DNA of 64,000 nucleotides from Dicyema japonicum (Eukaryota > Dicyemida > Rhombozoa > Dicyemidae). The position numbers and the translations under genes are program-made. The stretch lies in the NCBI GenBank assembly GCA_011109175.1, contig RDEW01000043.1, positions 186,001-250,000 of the forward strand, written 5' to 3'. A model generated the notes under the pieces. That model ran no database searches and had not been told where the DNA came from. It was given only the letters and a program-made list of their open reading frames with translations. This document shows, piece by piece, positions 21,570-34,834 of the stretch (position 1 is its first letter; every line of letters starts with the position of its first letter).

Positions 21570-22551
21570 TTATTTGGTAACGAATCTCCAAACATTACAA
21601 GGCTTCTCAACTCTGTGTATGTCATAAACAGAATTACAAGACATTTCATTAGCGAACTCATAATAAGTTCTAAAACTTAAATAAGACTATTACATGCACT
21701 TTTCTGACTCTATGCAGAGGTTATTTCCACTTCTACAATGCCGGATGATGACAGGATCATTTTTCTGATTATTTAAATAATCTTACATTAATTGGGCATC
21801 CCTCAAGCTCAATCCTCAGTGAAGGATCTCGGTTCAGCACAACAAAACACGTAGAGAATCCGTTGTCCTCATAAAGAAATAGTTTTGGTTTTCTGCTTCT
21901 CTTTGTCACGTGTCTTGTCTCACAACATGAGGAACTTCCAATAAAATACTTTAATTTTTTTTATTTTTTACATATTGTCCGCAGTCCATTGTGGTCCTTA
22001 ATGTGAAAGGTTCCCCATATCTAAGAATATCGTCTGGATAGAGACTTTTCTTGTCAAATGAACTACTATAATCATTCAATTGATACCGATCCACTTCGAA
22101 AACGGTCCTGGGAGTTGGAGACTGGACCTCTTGACTAGCCACTACTGGACATCCAGAAAAATTGTTTTTGAACTGTCCTGACTCATTCAAATTGGGAGAA
22201 AACGAAAGACAATATTCCTTAGGGAGAAGGTCCTCGTATGTGAAACTCGATTGCTCAATGTGGGAGTTAGTGATTATCACTTTATCTCCAAAACGAAGGA
22301 AGTCGTCTATAGTAGGTCCTAATTTGACCTTAAAATTAATTTATAATTAACCTCAACTTGTAAAATTGACTTGACTTTGTTATTTATTTGACATAAAAGT
22401 TCCCCATTTTCGTACTTTTTGAGGTAATCTGAGGTATTGGACTAATTTATAATTTGAGGAATACTTTTATCAGACAATTCTCTTCGAACCAATTTCCACA
22501 TAAAACTTGAGATGAAAATTTACGAATATGAGGACGAATGGTTATATCCAT
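21570..22551 (-). CDS. CFAP161: Cilia- and flagella-associated protein 161
   Basis: CFAP161 is an axonemal microtubule inner protein of motile cilia. The minus-strand gene starts at 22551 and has five GT..AG introns of 23, 23, 23, 22 and 24 nt. Spliced length is 867 nt, or 288 residues plus stop (human 301). Diagnostic blocks in order are LCGNWFEENCLIK, SDYLKKYENGELL, LRFGDKVIITNS, GCPVVASQEVQSPTPRTVFE, RYGEPFTLRT, RDPSLRIELEGCPIN and a C-terminal YDIHRVEKPCNVWRFVTK. The last block, reached only by removing the 24-nt intron, matches the family C-terminus very closely, which confirms the model. It sits between two SINE1 copies. Dicyemids swim with ciliated cells, so retention makes sense. Confidence 0.93.
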
Positions 22552-22655
22552 AATATTGCTATGGAATTATTATAAAAAAATAAAATTAAATATTTATATA
22601 GGTTAATAAATAAATGAATAAAATAAATAAATTAAGTCCAACTTTAGGAATAACT

Positions 22656-22978
22656 GAGAAGGACAAAGTGGTTAGTGTCGGGCTAAAGTGACTTAGGTTA
22701 CGGGTTCGATCCTCGCTGCTGTTCACCTGGTGGAAGTTCCACGCATCTACGATGTTAAAAGGGTTTGACGAGTGACGCCCTCATCAGTGGATACTCACTG
22801 GGGAACTGGATTGTCTAGAAAGGACCCACACACAAGAAAAAGAAAAAAAAAGAAGTGAAGATCATTCCTTGGTTCTACGATTAGTTAAAATTAACTGTTC
22901 TTTACTTAAATAAAGTGTGTGTCCTGCCTATGCGGAGCTATAAATATTATGGCTCTCGTGAAAAGGCTGTTGTTATTA
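22656..22978 (+). mobile_element. SINE1 copy with perfect target-site duplication
   Basis: Head with box B (GGGTTCGATCCTCGC, near 22700), the shared body and the tail ATGCGGAGCTATAAATATTA, TGGCTCTCGTGAAAAGGC, then TGTTGTTATTATT. Both flanks carry TTTAGGAATAACT (22643-22655 and 22979-22991), a perfect 13-bp duplication. Confidence 0.94.
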
Positions 22979-23259
22979 TTTAGGAATAACTCCTTTTCAA
23001 GTATGACCTACTTAGGACAAGTGTGAACAGACAGTGTTTCACACATGTCGGAGTGGTAATAAATGGCATTGATCATTTTGATAGCATTGTGTTTCATTAG
23101 GCTGATTCAGATATTAATAGAAAAATAACCACTTGAATGAAGGTAGAGAACATAAATCGCATTTATTAGATATCTTATTTTAGAAATTTCCGAACGTTAT
23201 TGATTAGCCGTTTATCCCTCTGGACCGTTATTGAGACTAAAAGGATGAGCCTTTTCGCG

Positions 23260-24300
23260 GTCACCATTGCATTCGAGCCATTGTTGTCTCTGGTTGTTGA
23301 GCCACAAGAAAGCAAACCTTCTAGTGGAAAAGTAAAACAAAGAATATGCTAAAACATACAAAAAATGAATTGACCTGCTAATATGCGAAAAGCTCAAAAA
23401 AAGAAAGTGATCGATCAACGGCGATGCATGCTCCGAGGATACTACATATCATGCGTCGGAATTACCAAGAAAGTTGACATTACTTACTGAAATTGCCAAT
23501 GATGCCTCTTTCATGGAAGAACGACTCACCAAACTCAACGTTTGCCATCAGACAATATGCCTTTTGGTCATAAAGTTGGGTTTATTTTCACCGTTTCCGG
23601 AATGGAAATCGTTCATATCATTGCTCCATCAATTAATTCTTATGGTCAGAGACTCCAGCCAACCACGAATCGACAATGCTCTTATAACAATAAGACAATA
23701 CTTAAAATAAACGTTCACGCGGTTGGAAATCCTGAGCCACATACTTTATGGTACCCCTTGTTTCTTGATGTTGCAAAAGCTCGAAACAATGAATTCAATT
23801 TTCCATTCTACTATCTAGTGTCTTACAAACGTCAAGTTTGATGATTAAGGTTGGACACTGGCAGCCCTATCCGTCCCTCCGGAGGTCTTGGCATTTGTTC
23901 CCTGACAGATATAGCCTGCCCCAACTTCCTCTCGTCTCTACAGCCGACCATTGGTAAAGATGATTCATCTCCCCGCCGAATTATCGATCAATGAAACGAA
24001 GTAATCTGATTCTTGGCCACCAGAAGAGCTGCAAGCATCCGAACCCATAAACAGAAAGACTACTATAAAATCATATGTGAAGATAAATTTGAGAGACTAA
24101 TTAGAAATATGAATCAACACTGACGAGACTGTCTGATCACTGAGATATCTGAAGGAGCCGGAGCATGGATTGACAAATTCCTGATTGGGAACATTGCACG
24201 CATCTGGATAATGAAATAGTCAGATCGGAATCTCTATTCTTATGGGGTTGAGAATATTGTAGGCTCACTGTTGCTTATACTTACGGATATCAGACCTTCT
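23260..24300 (+). mobile_element. Decayed family B LINE
   Basis: Shifted plus frames give a degraded PHD region (near 23380-23470, YYISCVGITKK), the post-RT block ILYGTPCFLMLQKL..NSIF (23740-23800), VKFDD (23835), GLGICSLTDIACPNFLSSL (23885-23940), YKIICEDKFERLIRNMNQH (24065-24120) and GAGAWIDKFLIGN (24155-24190). The order is that of the intact copy. The RT core is mostly deleted. Confidence 0.75.
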
Positions 24301-24342
24301 AGTCCCCGCAGCTAACATGGAGTCTGCCGATAATAATAATAA

Positions 24343-24650
24343 CCCCGGATACACCGAGAAAGAAGTTAAAGTAAACAACTAATTAAGTGTATCCAGTTTC
24401 CACTTCTACAGAAACAAAGTCCATCCGGAGTCAACATAAAGGGTAAAAGACGTCCATAGTTGCAGTTGCGGAAACCCCTCCTGTGGAGTGGGGGAGAGCA
24501 AATGATCCTTTTTCGTGCTGGACGCCACCTAGACAGGTGGATCACACGACGCCACTCTAATAGGAAAAGAGAGGAGGAACAGACGAACAAACAGAAACTT
24601 AAACCAATTAGCCACGAAGCACCACATGTCGCCACACGGCTAAAATTTTA
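24343..24650 (-). repeat. Repeat 2 copy
   Basis: Nearly the same sequence as 12950-13275 in reverse orientation, ending on the minus strand in CTCGGTGTATCCGGGGTT and a short AT tail at 24343. A second copy in the same orientation starts 500 bp to the right. Confidence 0.8.
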
Positions 24651-24689
24651 AGACTGTCGGGTTGGATGTAGACTTCTACAATATATCCT

Positions 24690-25000
24690 TTTGGGCTAAT
24701 TTATTTTTTGAACGTTAGGAGTTATTGTTGACAACTGTATCTTCGCAAGTTTTGGTAGATGTATATATTGAAAACCCGACTCGCATAAGTAAGTCGCTGG
24801 AAAAGGTAATAGTATAGCCATTGAGATATCAGGGTATTTTGAAATGTATGCTCTCCAAAAATTAAAAAGGAGTTCATTATATGTATTTGATTTGACGTTG
24901 ATTCTTACATCAAAGCAATAAGCATATTCAATTGATGTTAGATTTGCTGGTATTACTTCACTTTGAATGGATTTTGTACCCAATCGTCATCAAATTTATT
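24690..25000 (-). pseudogene. hAT transposase C-terminal fragment
   Basis: The minus strand encodes FWRAYISKYPDISMAILLPF followed by PATYLCESGFQYI. This is the hAT dimerisation region pattern (FWxxxxxxYP...LLPFPxTYLCExGFS). It has no N-terminal part and lies between two repeat 2 copies. Confidence 0.65.
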
Positions 25001-25154
25001 CCGAAAGTATTTTGCAATGTCATCCTAAATTACCAAATGATCTTTAAATTTCGCGGAACCCTAAAACTGGCTTCGCGGAACCCAGGTTGGGAATTCAACT
25101 TGGAATATTCCAATTAATTAAATCTTTTTTAGCGGGAACATCAATTTATTTATT

Positions 25155-25462
25155 AACCCCGGATATCCGAGAAAGAAGTTAAATTAAAAAAACTAATTAA
25201 GTGTATCCAGTTTCCACTTCTACAGAAACAGAGTCCATCCGGAATCAGCATAAAAGGTAAAAGACGTCAATTATTTGCAGCTGTGAAAACCCCTCCAGTA
25301 AAGTGGGGAGAGCAAATAATCCTTTTTCGTGCCGGCCTGGCAATGGGCGCCACCTAGACAGGTGTATCACATGACGTCACTCTATAGGACGAGAGAGGAG
25401 GAATAGACAAACAATTCAACCAATTAGCCACGAAGCACCACATGGCGCCACGCGATTTTTTT
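25155..25462 (-). repeat. Repeat 2 copy
   Basis: Reverse-orientation copy, slightly more diverged than 24343-24650. The minus-strand 3' end is TCTCGGATATCCGGGGTTAA followed by TAAATAAATT. Family B sequence follows on its right. Confidence 0.8.
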
Positions 25463-25489
25463 CCTGCCGATAGACGGAAGATAGACTAA

Positions 25490-26067
25490 AACCACTTTGA
25501 TAATCTAATTTATACAAGGCCTCGAATAAATGCCGTTGCGGCGGGGACGTTGATACAAAAGGCTTACATCCACTCTCTTGCCGACGAAGTGCCGGTCGAG
25601 CCCCGCGCCACGCAGCCCTCAGTGACATCATTTTTCAAGCCCTCAAGGTTATGGGATTTCCGGCCCAATTGGAACCATTGGGCTTAGACAGAGGCGACGG
25701 GAAGAGGCCGAATGGAATGACGTTATTCCCATACTCCCACGGAAAATCACTCGTCTAGGACGCAACTTGTGTAGACACATTCTCAAGAGCCAAATTGCTG
25801 ACGGCTACGCACTCTCCTGGAGACGCAGCCGACCAGGCGGAGGTCAAGAAGATCCATAAGTACGAATCCCTCGGAGACTATTACCATTACGCCCTCATTG
25901 CTGTGGATACAACTGGAACTGTAGGCGCGAAGACGGACGCCTTTCTCCACAGCATAGGAAGCAAACTCGCCTCAAACAGGTGCGAGCCATGAGAGGAACT
26001 CTGGTTGAGGCAGAGGCTCGAAATGGCGATTATCAGAAGTAACGTCTTCGCCATTCTGTCGTCCTAA
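25490..26067 (+). mobile_element. Family B LINE, endonuclease-end fragment
   Basis: Readable pieces are the zinc knuckle region (25530-25600, CRCGGDVDTKGLHPLSC in a shifted frame), LEPLGLDRGDGKRPNG (25665-25720), then 25795-25992 with YESLGDYYHYALIAVDTTGT and the end LRQRLEMAIIRSNVFAILSS with a stop at 26065. It is very similar to the end of the 43740-46779 copy, and similarity between the two stops at the stop codon. Confidence 0.85.
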
Positions 26068-26196
26068 TTTTTGACTAAATTAATTTATTTGTTTTATTAA
26101 ATAATTGCTTCATTTATACAAGTAAAAATAATATTCAAATATTTATAAACAAAAAGTGTTAATTAAAAATAAGTTACTTTGGAAACGAAAAATCTA

Positions 26197-26979
26197 ATGT
26201 TTGGAAAGTCACTCGCGGTGCTTTGCCGAAAAAACGGTGATTACATAATTCCAGACTTTGTCAGGGATCTCTGTTCGGCTATCAAATTTAAAGGTGCATA
26301 GATCCTTCAATTTAGGGTTTAACTTTCCGGCTTATTCCGTTTGGAAGGAAACAGGGAAGAGGTTATGGAGGAGATTAACAAAATTAACAGCGGAATGAGG
26401 TCTAATCTCCAAGATCATTCGATTTTGTTAACCACATCGCTTCTCAAGGCTTTTATACGACTTCTCCCCTACCCACTGGTGCCCTATGAATTGAACAATC
26501 TGTTAATTAAAGTTAACGAAGGCAGATTTAATAAAATATTATAGATTATAAGGGGGATGTTTTGAAATATAAAACGGGTGAAATATTTTATAACTTAATT
26601 CCAAAAGAAAATTATTATTTTCTCCATTATTTATGTTTATTCTTAAATGAGGCAATCAAATATGAACACAAAAACATGCTCTCCGCACAATCAGTGGGAA
26701 TTCTATTTGGTCCTCTGATCTTCAAGTACTACGTTTTACATGTTTAGATACGACCTAACAGACTTTAGGTTCATCAACAAAGTTACTAAGTTAAACTCCA
26801 TTTTTGAGTTTGTGGTTAAGTTCTCACATTTAATCTTTTCCCCTGAAACCCACGTGCCCTTGGACAAGCTAACAATGAAAATCTTTTCGGAATCCAACAA
26901 AAACATAAATTCTAGCAATAGTTCTCTGCCAATTCCAAAGTTTAGTTGTAATTTAATAACAGGGAAATACACGTGCTAG
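26197..26979 (+). CDS. RhoGAP-domain protein
   Basis: RhoGAP domains stimulate GTP hydrolysis by Rho-family GTPases. The frame starts at 26197 (MFGKSLAVLCRKNGDYIIPD, then FVRDLCSAIKFKG). GLFRLEGNREEV follows, containing the arginine finger (GLFR), then LPYPLVPYELNNLL, MLSAQSVGILFGPLIFK and DFRFINKVTKL. Two 22-nt GT..AG introns are clear (26294-26315 and 26726-26747); the second restores the frame exactly. Two one-base deletions are needed, near 26331 (a G run) and near 26543 (before DYKGDVLKYK). With both, the spliced length is 246 codons plus stop. It could be a damaged gene, but the intact domain elsewhere favours consensus errors. A longer N-terminus may exist; a family B fragment lies just upstream. 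Confidence 0.8.
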
Positions 26980-26984
26980 AGCAA

Positions 26985-27585
26985 AAAGTCAAAAAATCAA
27001 GTCAAAAACGACAGAATAAAGTAAAATTGTTTAACCACTTTAGGATTGGAAAAAACTGTCTAGGGAGAATAAATCGTCTATTTTGTGGTTTTTGGTTGTA
27101 TTTATTAGAGTAATGTAATGTAAATAATTATTCACAAATGCACTTATTTATTATTTTTGATAATCAATAGGAAAAGTCAAATAACTTTTCTCAATTATTA
27201 TCAACGATATCTGTTTTTCTCACAAAGCTATCCTTCATCAATGACTAGGATACCACCAACTCATATTTTGACTAACCTTTACTTCACACAAAGATAATAG
27301 AACAGATAAGAGATTAGTCATGTAAAATCAAAAGACCTCATAAAATCGATTTTGTTTAATCATGAATTTAGCCATTTCAAGGAATTTGATAGTGTGTGGT
27401 ACTAGGCCCTTTCAAAATGTTTATATGGATAGTTGAATTATCATAATTTATGAAGACAATTTTCTCTTAGGCATTCCTAGCGCAATCATTTTGATTTCAC
27501 ATATTATGGGTACAGAGAGTAATTTATTACTCAAGAAAAAAAGGATCAACCTGCTACTAGAAAAATCAAAGAGAATTAAGCGTGT
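26985..27585. other. No confident gene
   Basis: AT-rich. A short ORF starting at 27491 mostly precedes a family B fragment and has no recognisable start domain. Confidence 0.4.
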
Positions 27586-27589
27586 AATT

Positions 27590-27758
27590 CACTCACTTGG
27601 AGACGAGACAAAAAGGAGGAGTTCGAGAAAATTTGAATGTACGAATCACTCAGGAAAACTACAATTTCATTCCTATTGCTATGGAGACTTCGGAGATTGT
27701 CGGAAAGATGACGGATGCCTTTTTCTCGAATATCGAACGAAGGTCTGCTATTAAGATA
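27590..27758 (+). mobile_element. Family B LINE, short 3' fragment
   Basis: Frames near 27640-27755 give YESL..NYNFIPIAMETSEIV then GKMTDAFFSNIERRSAI, matching the block near residue 900 of the intact copy. No end or start is preserved. Confidence 0.65.
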
Positions 27759-27764
27759 AGACTT

Positions 27765-28120
27765 TAGTTGTATAAAAAATTGAAACCTTATAAAAAAACT
27801 GATTATGGATAAGGAGATGCTATTGAAAAAGGTTAGACTGTCTTTTGTAAAATATACATGTGGCCTACCTTCATATATTCAGCTTACTGAGGATTAAATC
27901 TGGCGGGGAGTGAAACAAGAGAAGAGTCCAGACACTTCAAAACAGAGCCCATGTTACCTGAGGACACTAAACATGACTTAATAATTAGATTCATTTTAGT
28001 GTTACAATGTTGAGTTTAGAGGTAACTTGAAATGGTATATTTGTGGTGGGGTTTCTATTAATATTTAATAACTAATAGTAAACTTTAAATAGACAATTGA
28101 ATTTGTAGGCAAAAAAATAA
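27765..28120. other. No recognisable feature
   Basis: AT-rich, downstream of NSUN2. No ORF supported. Confidence 0.4.
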
Positions 28121-28124
28121 AAAA

Positions 28125-30182
<2,058 letters not shown>

Positions 30183-30289
30183 TTTGACTGAAATAATTAT
30201 TTTTAGCACGTGATTTTAAATTAAAATTTATTTTAAATATAATTTATTTTTAGTGTATTATTTTATCTCTTATTATTATTCAAAATATT

Positions 30290-31000
30290 TACGGCTTACA
30301 TTCCGACGCCGAATAGAGAAAACGACCTGCTTCTGGCTTATGCAGACGATATCGTTTTAGTTTCACGGGATCAGAACACCCAAACAGCGACGGAAAGAAT
30401 ACAACACCACATGGATCGACTACTCGAGTGGTTTAATAAAAATCGGATGTCAATCAATACCGAAAAATCTGTTACAACTGTTAACCTCGGACAAAAGATT
30501 GTCGAACAGGACAATAGAAGTTACTGCGGAGGGAAGAGCATAGCCGTACAGCAAATGGCGAAAAAATATTGGGTCTGACTTTCGATACGCACATGAACTT
30601 TACAAGTCACGTCACTAACGTGCTGAACAAATGTGAAAAAAAATCAACCTTCTGAAATGCCTAACAGGTCTATGGAAGATTGACATCACTCTATACTTAA
30701 CAAGCTTTACTCACAATACATCTAACCATTCATTTCATATGCATGTACTTCATGGGGACCACTGTCCTCTTATACGAACATCCAGAAAATCTCCGCAACC
30801 CAAAAAAGGCCTTCAAACAAACTGAGAGATGGTATATAGGGAAAACATCAAATCACCGACGCCCATGGAGACACTAATTGAAAAAAATAAAAATGGACAC
30901 CAATACCAAAAAGGAAGTGCTCGCCCGCAACGAACTTGTGTAGGCTCAAGGAATCAACACCGAGCAAAGATGAGAGCCTTGATCTAATTCGTCGGGATCA
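30290..31000 (+). mobile_element. Family C LINE, RT fragment
   Basis: Starts at LLLAYADDIVLVSRDQN (30330), followed by MDRLLEWFNKNRMSINTEKS. After shifts come MNFTSHVTNVLNKCEKK and YSQYI..PFISYACTSWGP (30715-30760). It ends with the GTCGGGATCACTCAG-type 3' block. Dead. Confidence 0.8.
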
Positions 31001-31039
31001 CTCAGTTTAGTTTTTTCGGTTTAACAGTGGTCTTTGGAA

Positions 31040-32410
31040 TTAATTTTAATTTAATTAACTACCTCAAGATCACTGGGTCAAAAAGAAAGGCGCAAAAGTT
31101 CCCGAACATCACTTAAATTCTTCGAGTTGTCGAGAGACGGCCTTGATTAAAGAAAGAAATCAACTGATACGGTTATTATGTAAACAGGCAATAATACGAC
31201 CAATGCCGAAACCTGGAAGACCGAGAGATGACCCAGGGTCTTTTAGACCGGTGTCACTGTTCCATGTCAAAAATCCTGGAGAGGCTTGTGCTCGGAGAAT
31301 AAAAGAATTTTTACCAGAGAGGCCTTTTCAACATGGATTCAAAAATGAGAGATCCACGTCTACATACAAACATTGACCGATTTTATTCGAGTCGGATTTG
31401 CAAACAAGCCGAGACACTTAAAAACAGTGCTCTGGTCAATCGACATGCACAAGTCTCGAGGAAGATTCTAGCGAGAAAAATATTTCAATCGGAGATCCCA
31501 GGGAAGCTAAAGCTTTGGATCATCAACTTCCTAAGTGGACGAAGACGCGTGTTGCCTCGGAGGTCTGAAATCAATCTCACGTCTCTTCTCCAACAAAGTC
31601 CTTCAGAATCTCCTTTATCCTGCTTGTTTAACCTCTTTTGGCCGATCTCCCGACTCTTGAATCTTATAATGATGTTCTACTCCTATGCGGATGATCTTGT
31701 GTTGGCTTCGCGAGATCAGGACATCCAGAAGACCACAGAAAGAATACAAATTAACCTGGACAGGCTTAATGCCTGGATAATGGAAAACCGGCTCGTGGTG
31801 AATGCAGAGAAGTCGTTTACGTCACTATTTACCTCTGACAAAAGATTGGGAAGGAAGACAATCACCTTAAAATTAAACAAGGTCGGCATCCCTTTCAACA
31901 GATGTCAAAGGATCTTGGGTGTGACAATTGATATGCATCTCTGTTTGACACCACACGTAGAAAACATTCTATTGAAATGCGAGAAGAAACTGAACGTATT
32001 GAAAAGTTTATCGGGAATATGGAAGAGTGGTACTCACCCGGTCCTGATGAACGTGTACAAACAGTATATCGAGCCATATTTCTCATATGCAAGCGCCTCA
32101 TGGGGACCGTCCATCTATTGGACAAATATGAGGAAAATCGAGGAAATGCAAAAGAGGATTTTCAGAGTAACGGAGCGTTGGATTTGTGAAGATCATCGAA
32201 CCGGACCGACGCCTCTGGTAGCCCTCATGAGACTAGATTCCAGATCACGGGAATGTGGGCATGAAAAATCAGTCAGCCTGTACGTTCATGGACGGGCACG
32301 AGGGAAGAACACTGGACAAAAATGAGGTCGCTGTTAGAATGCATCGGGATCACGTGATAATTAGTTTGGTTTTACCGTGGTCTTGGGTTGTTAAATAAAT
32401 AACTGAGTGA
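31040..32410 (+). mobile_element. Family C LINE, RT region with a 330-codon frame
   Basis: Two frames cover the RT. 31143-31376 has fingers (PMPKPGRPRDDPGSFRPVSL) and FQHGFKNERSTSTY. 31333-32325 holds motif A (SIDMHKSRGRF in shifted text near 31440), damaged motif B near 31600, motif C YADDLVLASRDQD (31684-31722), NRLVVNAEKS, LTPHVENILLKCEKKLNVLK, YSQYIEPYFSYASASWGPS-type and FRVTERWI blocks. The tail is CGGGATCACGTGATAATTAG, then GTTAAATAAATAA near 32395. Best preserved family C copy here, but motif B and the N-terminal half are shifted. Confidence 0.85.
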
Positions 32411-32419
32411 TCCCAGACG

Positions 32420-33520
32420 TAATTCTATCAAGAAATTTTCAATGGGCTGGATTTTGTGTTCTGAGCATATTTACTTTATTGCAGTCTCCTGCATTGTTCA
32501 TAAACTGTGGCAAGGCTCATAGTTTGGTCTTTAAGTGTTTTGAGAGCACTTTTAGGATTCTTATTTTCTTCAGAGCAGAAGTTGCTTTGTTCTAACCATG
32601 TCGGACAAAAGAGAGTACATGATCAATGGTGCCCCCTCCAAATCCTCGGTATTTTGTTAATAGGAATAGCCTCGGTCTACATAAGGATTTTTGGTTCGAC
32701 ACATAGCTGTTCTTTGTAAGTAGTAAACAGCGTGACAGAGGACTTTGCTGTTAATGTGTCGAGCCTCAGCTTCGAGGGCTATTTTTCCAGCTTGTCAAGC
32801 ATTTGTTGGGCGGACTGAGTCGCTGATTGCATGCTTCTGAATGATATCGTCTGCATAGGACAGGATTAGGCAGTTTTCATTACAGGTTTGTGGCATGTCG
32901 TTTATGTAGAGATTGAAGAGTTGGGGTGACAGTGGGGGGCCTTGAGGGACTCTATTTGAATGTAACGAGATCTTGAATTGATGTTGTTGCAGAGTAGTTG
33001 TGCTCGTATTCTATTTAAGAAGTTTCCAAGCCAAAGTTTCAAGTTCGGGTGGATGTTGGTTTCAAATATTTTCTTTGTAAGGAGTTTCCTGGGAACTGTG
33101 TCGAACGCTTTTGTGATGTCCACGGATATAAGTACTGTTTTCTGATGGAGTTTGGGGGTTAAATCCTTCCGCAATGAATTGTGTGAGGGTTGTGAGGTGT
33201 GTTGTGGTCGAATGATTGCCCCGGAACCCGTGATGGGTCGAAGGTATTGAGATTGAATCCTGTACTTTCTCCAGAACAAGCCTTTCAAGGATCCTTGAGA
33301 CCGGACTCAGAATAGATAGTGGGCGATAGGATGATGGTTCATTTATTGGTTAGGTTTTCGAATAGGTTTGATTAGGGACTTGTAATTTTTCATAGATTAT
33401 GTTACCGTCACGGACATCACTTCATTCTTAGCGGAAGAGTTTCCGCAATAATAATTTTCACCAGTGGAGTTAGTCAGGAAGATCCCTTTCAACAACTGTG
33501 TCGTACCTGAAGGATCTGTT
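32420..33520 (-). mobile_element. Family C LINE, RT on the minus strand
   Basis: Minus-strand frames from right to left: SSYRPLSILSPVSRILERLV (about 33330), STHHGFRGNHSTTTHLTTLT (about 33210), VLISVDITKAFDTVPRKLL (33140-33080, motif A intact), RVPQGPPLSPQLFNLYINDM (32950-32900, motif B) and ILSYADDIIQKHA (about 32850, motif C). Shifts occur at about 33280, 33000 and 32900. The region 32420-32640 is probably its decayed C-terminal part. Confidence 0.85.
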
Positions 33521-33604
33521 TGACGAGAATTGACCTTGATTAAAAACTCCATCTTTCGGGTTATAACCCACGAATGCCGAATTCTATATCATCAGACGTT
33601 ACAT

Positions 33605-33900
33605 TCAGCCAAAAAGCAAAGTTACAGTAAAAAACTAATTGTATCCAGTCTCCACTGTTACAGAGTCCTTCTACTTCACACAAGTCCATCCGGAACCAGC
33701 AAAAAAGGTAAAAGACGTCCATTCCTTGCAATTGTGGAAACCCTTCCAGTTTAGTGGGGGAGACCAAATGATCCTTTGGGCGCCACCTGAGACAGGTGGG
33801 TCACATGAAGCCACTCTAGTAGGAAGGGGAAGAGGTGGAACAGACAAAACAAACAGAAAATTTAGCACCAGATAGCACCACGTTGCGAAAATTAAATTAT
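33605..33900 (-). repeat. Repeat 2 copy, diverged
   Basis: Same order of blocks as the other copies, with a ~16-bp insertion near 33667-33682 and small deletions. Reverse orientation. Confidence 0.7.
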
Positions 33901-33904
33901 GAAA

Positions 33905-34190
33905 TATTGTTATTTATTTAGAACCCCAGGATCACCGAGAAGGAAAGACAGAAAAAACCTAAGACAGTTAGGTAATCTCAGTTCCCCCAATCAATCGAGC
34001 CATTCAATGTCTGTGGTATCCCATTGTTCCCACTATCGTACGAAAGAGTCTTTTCTCATCCCTGCAGAGGAATCTGAGTGGGGAAGGGAGCTTCTTAACC
34101 AATCGACTTTCTTTTGCCTCTTAAAAGTACAGGCCAAGCGGGTTTCCATCCTTCCGGATCGGCAATTACGGGTCTTTTTTTATTAGTGCG
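33905..34190 (-). repeat. Unclassified repeat with LINE-like 3' end
   Basis: On the minus strand it ends CTTCTCGGTGATCCTGGGGT followed by TCTAAATAAATAAC. This is the same kind of 3' end as repeat 2 and family C. The rest is unlike other copies in the window. Confidence 0.45.
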
Positions 34191-34199
34191 TTTTCTTGC

Positions 34200-34830
34200 A
34201 AGAATAAAAAGGAAAGCTGAAAATATCAAAATGATGAAAACTCTGAAGATTGTTACCAGGGACCCTCAGTTTTCCATTGGTGTGGCAAAATCAAAGACTG
34301 GAAGTGGGGTGTTTGCTGTTCTACGTGCAATGAATTCTTCCATATTAGCTGCGCACGACTAACTAAAGTCGAGGAGAAATGTCTTCCTCACTGGAACTGC
34401 TGCAGTTATCTGACTGCACGGGAAATCGAGCCCTCTATCGTGCACGTACGGAGGCTTCTATGCCTTTTATCAACAACTCGCGAAAAATCCAAGAAGATAC
34501 TATTAGGGATACCTGAGCTTGAGAAAAAAATAAAAAGATAGTCCAAGACGCCATTTTCTGATGTGCATAATATACGGATACAAAAAATATTGTATAAAAT
34601 ACTCATGTTGCAACGATTACCACCACTCCAAATACTATCGAATTATCTACAATCATACAGAAATTGTGAGCCGATGCCATGTCCTATGAGAAGAGCTGTT
34701 CAGGATTCTCGACCCGCCGGACTCGTCCTCACCTTTGTCGGTCTGGGATCACTTAGTTAGATGAGAACTTTTATTTCTTTCTCTTTGACCAGTGATCCTG
34801 GGGGTAATAATAATAATAATTACCACCACT
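34200..34830 (+). mobile_element. LINE remnant with PHD-like finger
   Basis: A shifted frame near 34300-34420 reads WGVCCSTCNEFFHISCARL followed by PHWNCCSY, a Cys/His pattern of a PHD-like finger found at the start of some LINE ORFs. The remnant ends with GTGATCCTGGGGGTAATAAT near 34795-34820, a LINE-type 3' end with (TAA)n. No RT is visible, so it is internally deleted. Confidence 0.55.
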
Positions 34831-34834
34831 TGAG

